Notes: generated by a model not told the origin, from the sequence alone. A stretch of 64,000 nt of DNA from Glandiceps talaboti (GCF_964340395.1 NC_135556.1:14621410-14685409), one strand, 5' to 3'; positions 11,282-37,645 are shown, counted from the first letter of the stretch. A program made the numbers and translations.

Positions 11282-12027
11282 CTGTAAAATAAACAGGACA
11301 AATGTTATGTAAAAAAAGGAGTTCGTAGTTTTCAATACGATTGTCCTTAAATGTCCCCCTGTGTGGTTGATTTCTTACATTTTTTGTGCTAAAAAGCAAA
11401 GCTTGCAGTTACATTTGTAATTTCTTGTCTATCGTAAAACCTTATATAGATTGCAATAACCATGGATATATAAGGAGAGACCCTTTACCTCTATGCAGTA
11501 ATATAAATTATTATTACATCAAACAAGGGGTTGAGAATTCGCTACTTTCCAACTTTGTTCTGCTATTGTGCTAATCTTTGCTTTGTGACTCAAAATCAAA
11601 ACAAACGCTACAATTATTGCAGCTGTACACTGGGACCATGATATGTTAACAGTCTATTCGGGTACACCAAAATTTTGTGTCAGACGTGTTTCTAAACTTT
11701 CGGAGAGGTATTGTGTAAACACCCTCCCACCCCACCCCAACCCCCCTCCACCCCCTCCCCGGTTACACAGGGTCAAGGCGAACCACATCAAGAAATCGCC
11801 ACACTAGTCATTCGTTTTCTGTGTTTTGTTCGGCAGTCTAAGGTATATCGTGATAAGGTGACGCGTGGGAGGGACCATATCGATGTAGTAACAGCGGTCC
11901 TATCGACAAATACCAAAATCAATATAAATATTCCTTACCAATAAAATATATCCCGACATCCGGTACATCTCTTTAATACCTTTTTAGTCAGGCCACAAAA
12001 AGTGCACTTTGGTAAGTTGACTGCCAT
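10690..12027 (-). CDS. MYND zinc finger / ubiquitin-like / UBA-domain protein, two exons
   Basis: The coding sequence joins 12027-11939 and 11281-10690 and encodes 226 residues. The splice is GT at 11938 to AG at 11282, both phase 2, and it completes the MYND finger exactly. The ligands are Cys8, Cys11, Cys21, Cys24, Cys30, Cys34, His42 and Cys46 (C-X2-C-X9-C-X2-C-X5-C-X3-C-X7-H-X3-C). A Ser/Asn-rich linker is followed by a ubiquitin-like fold at about 110-178 (IRIKHNKEKHALKVL ... LIHKGKMANKDN). A C-terminal helical segment at about 189-223 (SDIDIICDQISVDRNTAIKA) resembles the UBA of NAC-alpha and HYPK. The three domains suggest a ubiquitin-pathway or ribosome-associated adaptor, which is inference. 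I do not recognise a named orthologue. The gene is head to head with AASDH. Confidence 0.85.
11939..12027 (-). CDS. MYND-UBL-UBA gene, coding exon 1
   Basis: Codes for the first 29 residues plus two bases (MAVNLPKCTFCGLTKK... to FYC). It ends at a TATTG|GTAAGG donor. ATG is at 12027-12025, in the context AAGATGG. Confidence 0.85.
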
Positions 12028-12468
12028 CTTGCTGGAATGTACAATATTATATGGTCTCGGTTGACGACAGGAATTTAATAGCTGAATGATTTTCAGACAA
12101 GATTATCCCGAAATATCACAGCAACCGAGAATTTTTCTAAGTTTATAAGTTTTGGCGTATAAATGTGTAATTTTCGTACTAGACTAATGAATCCTTTACT
12201 CTGCTAGGCTACGTGGCTTTCGGCAAGGTCGTCCCGTGAGGGCGCTAATCTCGATAACAAAGGATCAGCTGTCCCAGGGACCCGATTATAAAAGGATATG
12301 CTGCAGGATTTTAGAAATTCTAATTTGCGGTTTTCGGGGCAGCTGTCACACGATCACACTGCAACAGTACCAGGTCTCGACGTCTTCGCCAGTCAAATAC
12401 ATTCCAGTGGAAGAAACAAGAAGACGCGTAGGCGGTTCTGCGTAGGCGATTCACTGAAAACGTTCAAA
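12028..12468. promoter_or_regulatory. Bidirectional promoter region between the MYND gene and AASDH
   Basis: The two start codons face away from each other and are 441 bp apart. Both 5' UTRs and a shared promoter must fit here unless upstream non-coding exons exist. There is no evident TATA box. An AGGGCGCTAA motif occurs near 12239. The promoter role is inferred from the gene arrangement. Confidence 0.6.
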
Positions 12469-27157
<14,689 letters not shown>

Positions 27158-27291
27158 CCGGTTGAATACAATTTGACCTTGACACGTCAGTGAACTTGAC
27201 CTCTTTTGATGTTCTAAGAATTGTTACAAATGTCAGCATCAAAATTGTGTGTAATTGTTACCATGGTAACTCATGTAGAAAATAAGTAAAT

Positions 27292-27297
27292 AATAAA
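27292..27297 (+). terminator. AASDH: Poly(A) signal AATAAA for AASDH
   Basis: Canonical AATAAA 135 nt after the stop, followed by a GT-rich stretch (GATTGGTG ... AAGTGTGAGTGG). Confidence 0.6.
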
Positions 27298-27596
27298 TGA
27301 TTGGTGTTATTTATTTAAGTGTGAGTGGAGGGATAGGGAGAGTGAATGAGACAGAGAGGGAGATTGAATGTATAGTAACTGAGAAATAGAGTGACGGGGG
27401 GGGGGGGGGGCAGTAGACTGACAGTGGTATAACAGAGGGGAGGGTGTGATAAGAATGAGATGATAAAAAACCACAGTAGTGATGTAACCAACACTTTTAG
27501 TACCTTATCGTGTTACATATGTGGTTCTCAGCTGTAGTGTTATGAAGTTAACTTTTGCATGACACTGTATCAACTGAGTGGTTGACCATCATATTA

Positions 27597-27836
27597 AAGT
27601 GGATATATGAATGAGAATTGGGTATTTATTTTGATTTTTTAATCTACATAACAACTTTACTATGTTTTTCTACTTGAAAAAAACAATTTGAAATAACATA
27701 TACCAATTGAGTTACAAACAAGGACTTGGTATATGTTATTTCACACTGTTTTTTTTCAAGTAGAAAAACATAGTAAAGTTGTTATGTAGATTAAAAAATC
27801 AAAATAAATACCTAATTCTCATTCATATATCCACTT
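27597..27836. mobile_element. Near-perfect palindromic MITE, TA target duplication
   Basis: The ends AAGTGGATATATGAATGAG and CTCATTCATATATCCACTT are flanked by TA on both sides (27595-27596, 27837-27838), as for Tc1/mariner insertions. The arms of about 110 bp are nearly identical, leaving a loop of about 20 nt. The high identity suggests a young copy. Confidence 0.85.
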
Positions 27837-27946
27837 TAGTTATCATGGTGGACACATACTGATAAAAATTTTGGTTTTGAATTATGTACAGGGTATTATT
27901 GTACAGGTATAGAAATCATTACTATAGGAGAGTTTTATACTATATA

Positions 27947-28320
27947 CAGTCAATTTCACAGTACTGTTCAGTTTTTCTATTTGATACAACCACACGGAAA
28001 CCAACAAGAAACTGGACATGCTACACTTTAAGATAGCAAGATTGAATGAGTACAGTTTTGTCTGAACTACACAATGCCACCATACAGACATCAAATGAAC
28101 ACTGCAAAGGACATTTTATGCATGCTTCAGAAAAACATTGGCACCTGAATGTCTGCATGGAGTTGCAATACGTTGAAATGGTTTATTTCATTTCAACTAA
28201 ATGTTATGTAGCAAAAATGTGATCTTGCTATTGAAGTGTGGCATATGCAGTTTCTTGTTGGTTTCTGCGTGGTTGTATCAAACAGAAAAGCCGAATGGTG
28301 TTGTGAAATTTACTGTACTG
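27947..28320. mobile_element. Foldback MITE, ~375 bp, ~100-bp arms
   Basis: The left block TTTGATACAACCACACGGAA with CCAACAAGAAACTG pairs with GTTTCTTGTTGGTTTCTGCG and TGGTTGTATCAAA on the right. A related single arm, GTTGGTTTCCGTGTGACTGC, occurs near 38681, so the family is dispersed. Confidence 0.75.
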
Positions 28321-28420
28321 GGTTTGAATTGTAAATGAAGACATTGGAATTCATTGTATAGAGAGGGTATTGTGTATTTTCTATACAGTTTATAGGCTTA
28401 ATACGGGTACTTTATGTGGT

Positions 28421-28942
28421 CAGTGTTTTTGTTAAGAGCAGTAAGAAGGTAAAATCGACTGGCATTCCCAAGTCATTTTTAACAAGGATCCCCACCAAAA
28501 TTATGGTACAGTGTATTGGAAATTATGCCCCTGCTTCTATTCTGTGTAAACATCCAAAAAGGGTTATCATCACACAGTCGTAACGCTGGCAGCGTCCTTT
28601 AGATCTCGTCCGTGTTCGGGTGAGCACGATCCATGAGATCGGTGTTATCGATGCTGGAGAGGGCAGATTTGAAACTGTACTTCCTGTTGCCAGTTTTATC
28701 TTATTCAACCATTCTGTTACCAGAGTTTGCCAACCTTTAGCAAAATCATCGGTGGTCAATGTTTTTGTTAAGGGTGGTAAGCAGGTAAAAATATGAACAT
28801 TTTTGGTCAGGTAAGATCTACCCAAGTTCTGCTGTCATTTTACCAGGGTTCCCCACCAAAATTATGGCATTAGAAACTATGTCAGTTTTATCATATTTCC
28901 TATTCCTGTTACCACAGTTCTGTAACCTTAGCAAAAACACTG
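28421..28942. mobile_element. hAT-like MITE, compound
   Basis: Begins CAGTGTTTTTGTTAAG and ends CCTTAGCAAAAACACTG, the CAGTG tips typical of hAT elements. An internal second head, AATGTTTTTGTTAAGGGTGG, begins near 28757. A related element with the same two-head design lies at 60645-60905. No clear 8-bp target duplication was found. Confidence 0.6.
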
Positions 28943-29464
28943 ATGGTGTATGACTGTTATTAACCTTAAGAAGGTATGCCGATGAACAGTCTACATGTGT
29001 ATAGAAATCTAAATATGATAGTATATCCCGGTAGTACGGACATGTAGATAGGACTGTGTGTTAGTTGAAGAGAAGAGGCCATGTTCCATGCCAGACTGAT
29101 AGAGTCATCGTTGTGTACATTTCGTGTTAATCACTGTTGGTTTATGGTTAACTGACACAAATATTGATGCATCTATAAGTCTAGGTATGTGCATGTACCT
29201 TTCCATCTCTTTCCATTTGATAGTGTAATCATGTATATGAAATAGACAAGCAACAAAGTGAATCATGCAGTACAATTTGTATAGGTCTCACTATAGTCAG
29301 TGTGGGGATTTCATTACCCCTTCATTTTATATGGCAATTTTATGGGTAGGATTTCAAATACTTTCTGGTCTGTATATCTTTACAATGACATTATGGCATA
29401 ACAAGGTTTTATAGGCTTTCAACCAAGAATTTACAGACATTTGTCATTTATGAGATTACTACCA

Positions 29465-30045
29465 TTTATACCATAGAGGGCGCTGTTCACTTACATACGT
29501 GATGTGTTGGGCAGGAAATATAGGCGGTCGAGTTTCAGTCTTGTAGCCACTCCACCACATTCATGACATAGGTGTCACTTTACTTACATATGAACATGCT
29601 ATTACCATAGACTATGGGGTTCATGCAATGCATGTAGTATGGCTACATTTATGCCACAGAGGGCGCTGTTTACTTCCCTACAAGTGGTTGTCCCATAGCC
29701 CGATAAAGTTAATGTTGTGCCTTGTGACTATATGGCCACGTTAGTATAGATTATACAACAGATCAAGGTTTGCTTACATGCTAGTCAGATTGGTGTACAT
29801 TCAAGCCATAGATGGCACAGTTTTCTTACATGATGAGTATTCAAGTTGGTTTTTGCTATATTTATCAAGTTCATCGTATTTACCTCAGATTTTATATTCG
29901 AGTTCAGTACATTTTAATACCTACTGCTACTTGAACTAAATGCACTTTGAGTTTGTGGACATGTCAATTCAGAGAGTCAGATGTATGCACATGTTGTTCT
30001 TGAGATGACTTATCACCATTTATACCACCGAGGGCGCTGTTTACT
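29465..30045. promoter_or_regulatory. Cluster of CTCF-like motifs in degenerate ~185-bp repeats
   Basis: CCATAGAGGGCGCTGTT (29471), CCACAGAGGGCGCTGTT (29654), CCATAGATGGCACAGTT (29806) and CCACCGAGGGCGCTGTT (30025) all follow TTTATxCC-like or similar sequence. The first, second and fourth are followed by (T)CACTT or TTACTT. The core resembles the animal CTCF consensus CCASYAGRKGGCGC. The binding role is inferred. Confidence 0.5.
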
Positions 30046-30299
30046 TGAATACTTAGGGGTGATTTTTGTGAAACAAAATTTCAGGATTTCCTTTCTCAGT
30101 CTCACTGAAAGCAGTAAAAATGATGTCATTGGAAGTTTCTCAAAAGGGGTGAATACAGCCCAGGGAAATTATTTACTGTTAGAGTTTGGAAGGCTATACA
30201 AGTTTTTTGGTGTCCTGTTCTGTACTTTAGTATCTTGTATCACTATAAACTGAAATAAGAATCATGTTATGCTGCATAACTATAAATCTGAAATGTATA

Positions 30300-31550
30300 C
30301 TTTTTATTGGTCTTTCTGTCATATCAAAATATGATACCTGAAATATGTTTTTCTGCATTTACTCTATTTCTTGAACTGATCTGGAAATTTTTTTGAAAAA
30401 ATTATGCATCAGGTTTTCAAAATTGAAATATCTTTGATTTTAAGCCTCTATCAGTATCTATCTCACTATCAAATTTTCCTCCAGCGTCGGTCAGTGAGTC
30501 CAGGAATAAATGTGTACTGTAGATTTGCCGGGTGCTGATTCCTACATATTTTGAAAGCATTGTTGTAAAACCACACTATCCTCTTGAAGACAACTAGTAT
30601 ATGCTTCTTGAAAGTCTTGTGTCAGTGGAAAATATATCTGGCTTAATACAAGAAAGGTCAGAGATGTTTTACATCCCCTCTTCTGATTACTGCATCCAAA
30701 AGTGACTAACTCTCACAAATGGCCTGTATTTCAAAGGATCTCCTCTGAAGACTAGTATTTGAGGGAAGTATACAGCCCTGTAGTTGTTAGCAGTAAGTAA
30801 TTTTGTAGTTGTCAGCAGTGAGTAATTTGGTCACTTGTTGCTACAGAACTGCTGACAATCCCAATAGATAGATTGACAATTGCAAACTGTATCCGTTAAA
30901 GGAACACCTTTTTGACTACCTATACAGCATGAATGTAGTAACCTGACTTGAAGGAAAGTTTATGTCATCATTTCTCTGTGTAGACTGGCAACAAACTAAG
31001 GCACTCGCTAGAAATGTCAGGGCATTGACCTTAGGATGAGGACAGATTGTAGTGAGATAGATGAAATAATACAGCTACACTAAACCTTCTACTGGCATGA
31101 TGTAGGACTTTGCAGTGCAGCTTCATCATAATGTTGTATAGTCACACATTTTGTCAGTATATCATAAAACAACGTAGTCTGTAAACTACAGTGTCATGCC
31201 ACGATATCAGTTACTACTTCAAAGAGAAGGCTGACTAAGGCTGAACGACAGTCTAAGAACAGTGTCAATTTTACTTATCATGCCAGGAGACAGGTACACT
31301 GAAATATACTTCTTTCACTAAAAAGTGATGTAAATGTTACTGAAATCAAAAATATTCCTATGATATCAGGGCTTTTTTTAAATCAAAACCTCAAAATTTC
31401 AGGCGACAGTAAATGTAAACAGGTATTGTAGCCTTGTCTGCAATATTTATCATGGTGCATGTTGCCTTATATGGTTGAAACTCAGACAACTAAAAGAACT
31501 TGTAGTGGTCTGAGGTTGAAAGTAGCATTGTTAGGGGTCTACAGATAATG
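30300..31550. other. No gene seen
   Basis: AT-rich intergenic sequence between the convergent AASDH and LMO7 genes. No domain-bearing frame and no clear repeat structure were noticed. Confidence 0.5.
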
Positions 31551-31684
31551 TTTTCATAAATTTAACTTCATTTTGCACCACAAAATACTAGAAACTCACC
31601 AAAGCTTTCACTAGCTATCCACCATGGCATCGTCAGTATTTTGTGTCATTTTCGTGCAAAAATGCAGTTAAATTTATGAATACA
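31551..31684. mobile_element. Foldback MITE, ~130 bp
   Basis: TTCATAAATTTAACTTCATT and CACAAAATAC on the left pair with GTATTTTGTGTCATTTTCGTG and AGTTAAATTTATGAA on the right. Confidence 0.65.
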
Positions 31685-31915
31685 GACTGACTATTTACAC
31701 AGATGACCTTTCATCATTCCAGAAATATATTACTGAGGGTATTTGGTGCTAAACGGTTGTGTATGATATTCAGTTTCAAGACAGAGATGTTTAACCTGAT
31801 AGTCTGAAGCAGGCAGTGTCTGCAAGTCTTTACTTTTTTGTACAACCACAGCTCAAAATGCTTTGTATTATTTCAGAGTGAGTTGCACCAACAATTGAAG
31901 TGATAATATTATCAC

Positions 31916-32056
31916 CAGTGTGCCCTCTGATGTACCACTGACACACCAAAATTTGGTGTTCCTCATCACTTACTACGTGGTGACTCCCAAGAAATCCCAG
32001 TTTTTATCATTTTGACCCTCAACAACAAAATTTGGCTATCATTAGAGGGCACACTG
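31916..32056. mobile_element. hAT-like MITE, 141 bp, 8-bp target duplication
   Basis: The tips CAGTGTGCCCTCTGATG and CATTAGAGGGCACACTG match in 16 of 17 positions. The flanks are ATTATCAC (31908-31915) and GTTATCAC (32057-32064), an 8-bp duplication with one change. CAGTG tips with 8-bp duplications are the hAT signature. Confidence 0.75.
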
Positions 32057-32650
32057 GTTATCACCATGGTATTTCAATGAGCAAGGAGTTACAAACTGAT
32101 GTGTTCCTAATTCCCAACTTGATTTTTTTATACTGTAAAAATGTTACTATCTATTTTATCATTTGGTTGTTATACTTTATATGGCAGAATGTCTGCAGCC
32201 ATTACATTGTTTGGGATACCCACCTGTTAAAACAGAGTTTGGTAATCATTTGCCAACCAGTATACCCACCAGGCAGCTCACCCTCCAGTCAAGGAGTCCC
32301 ATCTTCCTGAAGTCCAATATCATTTGTTTGTTTGTGAATTAGTTTCTTCTATGTGTAAAAGTTCAAGGGTCAAATGCAATCTGACTAATGTCTGATAGAG
32401 AAAAGGTTAATTTTCTTTTTTATTTACCATCTTTCAAGTCACTTGTTTTTTGTTTTGTTTTGTGTTGTTGCAACAGATGATGCATACATTTTGTCCATTT
32501 ACAAAACAAATACGCAAAAGACAAAATAATAGATATGTGGTATTAAAATAAGCACCGAGACCACTTCTTTATCAGACATTTCTCAGAGTGGAGTCAAATT
32601 CAGTATACATGGGAAAGTCAGAGGAGCACATGTATGGTATTTTAAATAGT

Positions 32651-32886
32651 GGGAGGTGGGGGTGGAGGGGTTGTCAAGTGAAAGGTGAAGGTCAGTATTT
32701 GGGTCCTCATCCTAATAGACAGAATGGGTTATGAGCATTTACTGATGGGGGTGGAGGGGTTGTCAAGTGAAAGGTGAAGGTCAGTATTTGGGTCCTCATC
32801 CTAATAGACAATGGGTTATGAGCATTTACTGATGGGGGTGGAGGGGTTGTCAAGTGAAAGGTGAAGGTCAGTATTTGGGTCTCATA
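32651..32886. repeat. ~88-bp tandem repeat, nearly 3 copies
   Basis: The unit starts GGGGGTGGAGGGGTTGTCAAG and carries GGTCAGTATTTGGGTCCTCA and GGGTTATGAGCATTTACTGA. The copies are nearly identical, so the expansion is recent. Confidence 0.85.
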
Positions 32887-33054
32887 CTAAAATAATTCTA
32901 GGGAATGGTTTGGATGGAAATAATTTTTCATAATCTTACTGAAATTGAATGTTTCACAACTGAAATCGTGTACTTTCAAAGTAAATTAGGGTCACTGAAG
33001 GCAATCTACTTCTCCAGGTAGCTAATCAGTACCAAGTACTCTCACAACACTTTC

Positions 33055-33240
33055 ATGCTGGCAATCAGTACTCAAACTCGTCTGGTTGACTCAACCAATC
33101 AGTGCTCTTTTCACATCTGATTGGGTTGACTCAACCAATCACTGCTCTTCTCTCATCTAGTTTAGTTGACTCATCCAGTCAGTACTGTTCTCACATTCAG
33201 TTTAAATTGACTTATCCAATCAGCTCTCATCACACATAGA
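33055..33240. repeat. Degenerate ~55-bp tandem repeat with CCAAT motifs
   Basis: Four decayed units share TTGACTCAACCAATCAxTGCTC. Each carries an inverted or direct CCAAT-like element. Regulatory use is not shown. Confidence 0.55.
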
Positions 33241-33299
33241 AATCTGAAAACACTAAAAAGACACAGGGACTCAATTCCATGATTCCTCTATTACAATTT

Positions 33300-36200
33300 A
33301 TGCATGTTTTATTTATATAAAAAAAAAGCAGCTATATACAGTAATGTAATTTCTTCAAAATAAAAAGTAACAACTATACTTGATAGTGAGGGAACGCTGA
33401 CTAGCATGAACACATGAATAGCAGACGACAGTTCTGACAAATGTAATTTTGGAGTCAGTGAGGACACACACGGTCATAAATATGAAATAAAAATCAAAAT
33501 ATTTGTCATATTCATTTTATGTTTGTCTGTCATTGACTACAAATTATATCTTTCTTAGATTAAAGTACCAATGGATGGATTCTTCCGTAACCGAGTCTGA
33601 TTCTATCTGGAAATAACGACATTTGGCTGATAATTCTGGTGAAATGTTTGCCCCTATCTCAATTTAATACCACTGTAAATATACTTCTACGTGTCGGTTG
33701 GTTGATTTTAGTCACTTACAAAAACCCACAGTTGCCATTCAGGTATAACTCATGAATTTGCTCAGATCAAGAAATTAAAAAAAGACAAAAAAAAGACAAA
33801 AAAAATTTTGGGAAAAAACAATTGTATTACATGATATTTTGGGAACGTGATTAAAAAATAAATTTTAAAAATTGAAAAATTTTCACCAATAACCTGAAAA
33901 AACATGATTAAATATATTAATTTTATTTTAAAAAACTGAAAATGTTAAGTACTTCGATACATTTACAATTATGATGTTAGTGATACAAGGTCAAAGGTCA
34001 AATGCATACAGGTTAAAGGTCATATGCATAATTCATGACTGCATCCAATACCTGGTACACCATGCACCATTACGTATCGGAAATTCTAAAAAATAAAAAA
34101 AAACAAAGCACACATCCATCCAGAAAAGCCTTTTGAAAATATTGGCGTTGGTGGGTATATATTAAAAATATTGATTATTATTTACATTTTGTTCAATTCA
34201 AAACTTAAAACAACTGCAATTTAATTTTCTGTCAATTTTTAGGAAATTTTCGGGAGGCAAAATATTTGGACTGGATTTTGGAGAATAACTAAAATACTAA
34301 TATTTCAAAGTATTACTTTTATCGTAACAAAACTTGTAGAGAGTTCTAGTGTTAAACACTACGTACTAATGCTTGTTTTTGACACAACAGGATCGGATTT
34401 ACTATTTTTAATTCTATTTTTGGTCTGTTTACTTCTTATTTTCCCCTACCACCCCAGTCTTTTAAATGTATACATTCTATTCACCGAGTTCTGAGTATTC
34501 TGTACAAGGTATTAATAGTACCCCCTATAACAGAGAAATGGAAAATTTTAGCAAAAATTTATTAGCGTGGTATGGTGATTTTTGTAAGGATATTCATACC
34601 ATTACAGATGGAAAATCTGGTGAAATAAATTTATTCGAAGTTACCAGTTACGATTTCTGTACCCATATATGGAAAACAGCAAATCTAGAACAATTCAAAC
34701 TTTCATCTACATATGGGAATAAGTTCGAAGATTATCAGCTGTAAATTGAGAGACTCTTTATAGATAGATTTTACCTACTTGCCATTATAGACAATTCCTC
34801 CATTGTCAACATTTACCACCCAACACATTGAGTTAAGAAACTGGGTTATACCAATAAATTACAATGATAGGGGTGGTAGGGTTCAATACTACTACGACTA
34901 TTTTGTAAACTGCTGAACATGTCCAAACACCCTAGTAAGAGTTAGTAAGAAGTTAAACTCAAGAGATTACTTTTTTATAATATTTCATATCATAACGTGA
35001 AAAATATTGTCACTAGTTATATTTTGTGATATATCTTGCAGTTGCCTGGCAGCTTAGTCAGTTCCATTTCCCTTATAGTGATAGTAACATACATATATGA
35101 TACTGTACTATATGTATCACACCTCTGTAAACTCAAAACCTGAAAGAGAAAGAAATATCTCTCAGTAAACTGGTTTTGCACACGCGGCTGTTTTTTATAC
35201 AGACATATTACCATGCACACACTTCTTAACATCTTTTTAAAGTTCTATTTAACAAAAAAACCCGTTATTATACCGTGTTGTAGAACTGTTGTGTGTCAAG
35301 TGAGGTGCACTTATCTGATGATGAAGATGCATTGTGCCACAACCACTCATTGATATGTTACCATGGCAACACAGTGCTTGACCATTCTATGGATATTCAA
35401 TTTGGCTTCAATGTTTTCATGGCAAAACAACTCTTAAAGATATTTATTATTTATGATAAAATATTCACTTGTGAATCATAAAAACTGGTCAAAATGGGTG
35501 GACCAAACATTGGGTTGTTTTTGTTTTTCATGCCCCCCCCCCCCCCCACCCCCCAACAAAAAGAAAAACCCGTGCCAATGGCATAGTTACACAACTGACT
35601 TTTTGTATCTGTTGATATGAAACAAGCTTGTCAAGTCTGGCTAAGTTGAAAATTTGTACTGTTATTGCCAACTGTGTAACTTGTAGTATTTTTTTTAAAC
35701 AGACATGATACACATAGGGCATGATTGCTTTGCTAGCTCCGATGATAATTACATATACTTTACTTATGATCTATTTATTGATGGGTTGCACCATACATAA
35801 CATTGATGGTATTGTCTACTATTAGCTTGATAGCCAATGATACACCTGTGTTCATATCTGTAAGTGCGACAGATATTTTTAATGTTCAGAGATGGAACAA
35901 AAAATACCAAAAGTTACAGAGGCGTAGTTTTCTAACTTAGCCAGTGACATTTATGTGTCAAGCATGTTTCACAGCAGCATACAAAAAAGTAGTACAGGCT
36001 TTCAATGCACTTTGACCTCATCTATACATCTTTTTTGTGAAAGGTTGGGGACAGGTGATTTTAAGGACAGCGCCCTCTGTGGTGGGTCATTATGAACTTG
36101 AATTACAATTTGGTTTGCAGTAACAGAAAAATTTGTCATGTTTCAAAACCTTATGGCTCATAACATATATATCATACCTTGAAATTTTGTTTTAATTTCT

Positions 36201-36377
36201 CTTTTAACAGGGACATTACATATGAGAAAGACCCTCTCTACCTGGCAATGTTTCAGATAAACAAATCCTCAATACACATATAGATTGTTATTGCATATCT
36301 GTATGTATGCATATGAAGCCTACAGAAATAACGTTAACCAAAAGTTTGCTAAAGTAAGATACAACACTGGTAATCAA
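33300..36377. other. Non-coding; possible distal 3' UTR of LMO7
   Basis: AT-rich sequence. A minus-strand AATAAA at 33313-33308 could be a distal poly(A) signal for LMO7. A 92-codon plus-strand frame at 34466-34744 has no recognisable domain. A C-run lies near 35533-35555. A strong CTCF-like motif (minus strand CACCACAGAGGGCGCTGTC) sits at 36067-36085. Confidence 0.35.
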
Positions 36378-36685
36378 GCCTCCGGTTTACTAAGATAGAC
36401 ACAAACCAAATATATTGTTCTTCAATGTGGTAGATTACACAAGTGGGGGATAGCAGTCATCTGTTGTGTGATTCTAATCACCCTGTGATCAAGATAACAT
36501 AAACATTGGAAGTTCCAAAACAGCACTGCAAGTTTATGGAACTCTAAATAAACTGGTTTTCAGAGACACCTCCCTACTGAGACTATAATTAAACCAACAG
36601 CCATTCAATAACTTATCACTGTTGTATCAACATGTTGCGACAATAGGTTTAAGTTTGTGTCTATCTTAGAAAACGAAAACTCGCA
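36378..36685. mobile_element. MITE family A, copy 1 (~307 bp)
   Basis: The terminal repeats read gCCTxCGGTTTxCTAAGATAG followed by ACACAAAC. The right end is GTTTGTGTCTATCTTAG plus AAAACGAAAAC. The body is closely matched by the copy at 54351-54656 (for example TGGTAGATTACACAAGTGGG, TAATCACCCTGTGATCAA). Confidence 0.8.
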
Positions 36686-37639
36686 GTAATATTTGACTTC
36701 TGGATAACATTGCTTCTATAGACATCATGACAAACACACATACAGACAGATAGATTCACAATATAACGTATATTGCTGACTCGTCACAACGGTTCTACAA
36801 CCAAAAAACTGCAAGTAATATATATTTATGTCAACACCTTCCACCTAACAGTGTTAAAAAAAAAAAAAAATATACCATTATATAAACAGCTAGAATATGA
36901 GAGTAAGACTTAAGTCTATCTTAGCTACACATTATGGAGTGTTGGTTGAACAGGACTGACTTTCGTAAACATGAATGAGGTGAAAGAAAATTTTACTCAC
37001 TCAGTAAAGGATAAGAGAGATAACTCATTTTCCCCAGACCTTAGAATGGACTACCTGCACAAAAATTTAGGTGAAAACCAGATACAGCAGTTGGAAATCA
37101 AAAATGGTTTTTTTTGGCAAAAGATTTGCCTAAGCAACAGGTGGTGTTAGGTTATGGCAAGGGAAAAGTGTAGTTGTTACTGCAGGCAACCAAAACTCAT
37201 GCAAAAAGCCAACAGATAGAAGTTTGTATCCATAATGCATTACAACCTACTGAGAATAAAAATTGCAGTTTAGCTGAAAACATGCTTAGAATCATTCCGT
37301 GGATGCAGTAGCTGATTGTCTGTTTTCTAGCGATGTCTGTGATAATGAGAGTGACTTTTCCCTGGCCTAACACTATAAATGGTGGTGACCATGAGATGTA
37401 TGGAATGTGGGAAGTAGTTAGGATTATGGTTCTATTAAATGCAACACTGTCAGTATCAAATCTCAATTAGCCTTCTCTTTAAATGCATTCACAGGACAGC
37501 TGGCTACAAGTTATCATTTCAAATATTTTGTTTCTGTGCATTCATTGATTTTTCTCTGCACTGCATCAGGAAAGTTGACCAGCATAGATAGTTTTTGATG
37601 TACATACTATGATGTCCCTTATGCTGTGTCATGCGATCT

Positions 37640-37645
37640 TTTATT
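37640..37645 (-). terminator. LMO7: Candidate poly(A) signal for LMO7
   Basis: AATAAA on the minus strand about 750 nt after the LMO7 stop. It is the nearest canonical signal I found. A distal alternative is at 33308-33313. Confidence 0.45.
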
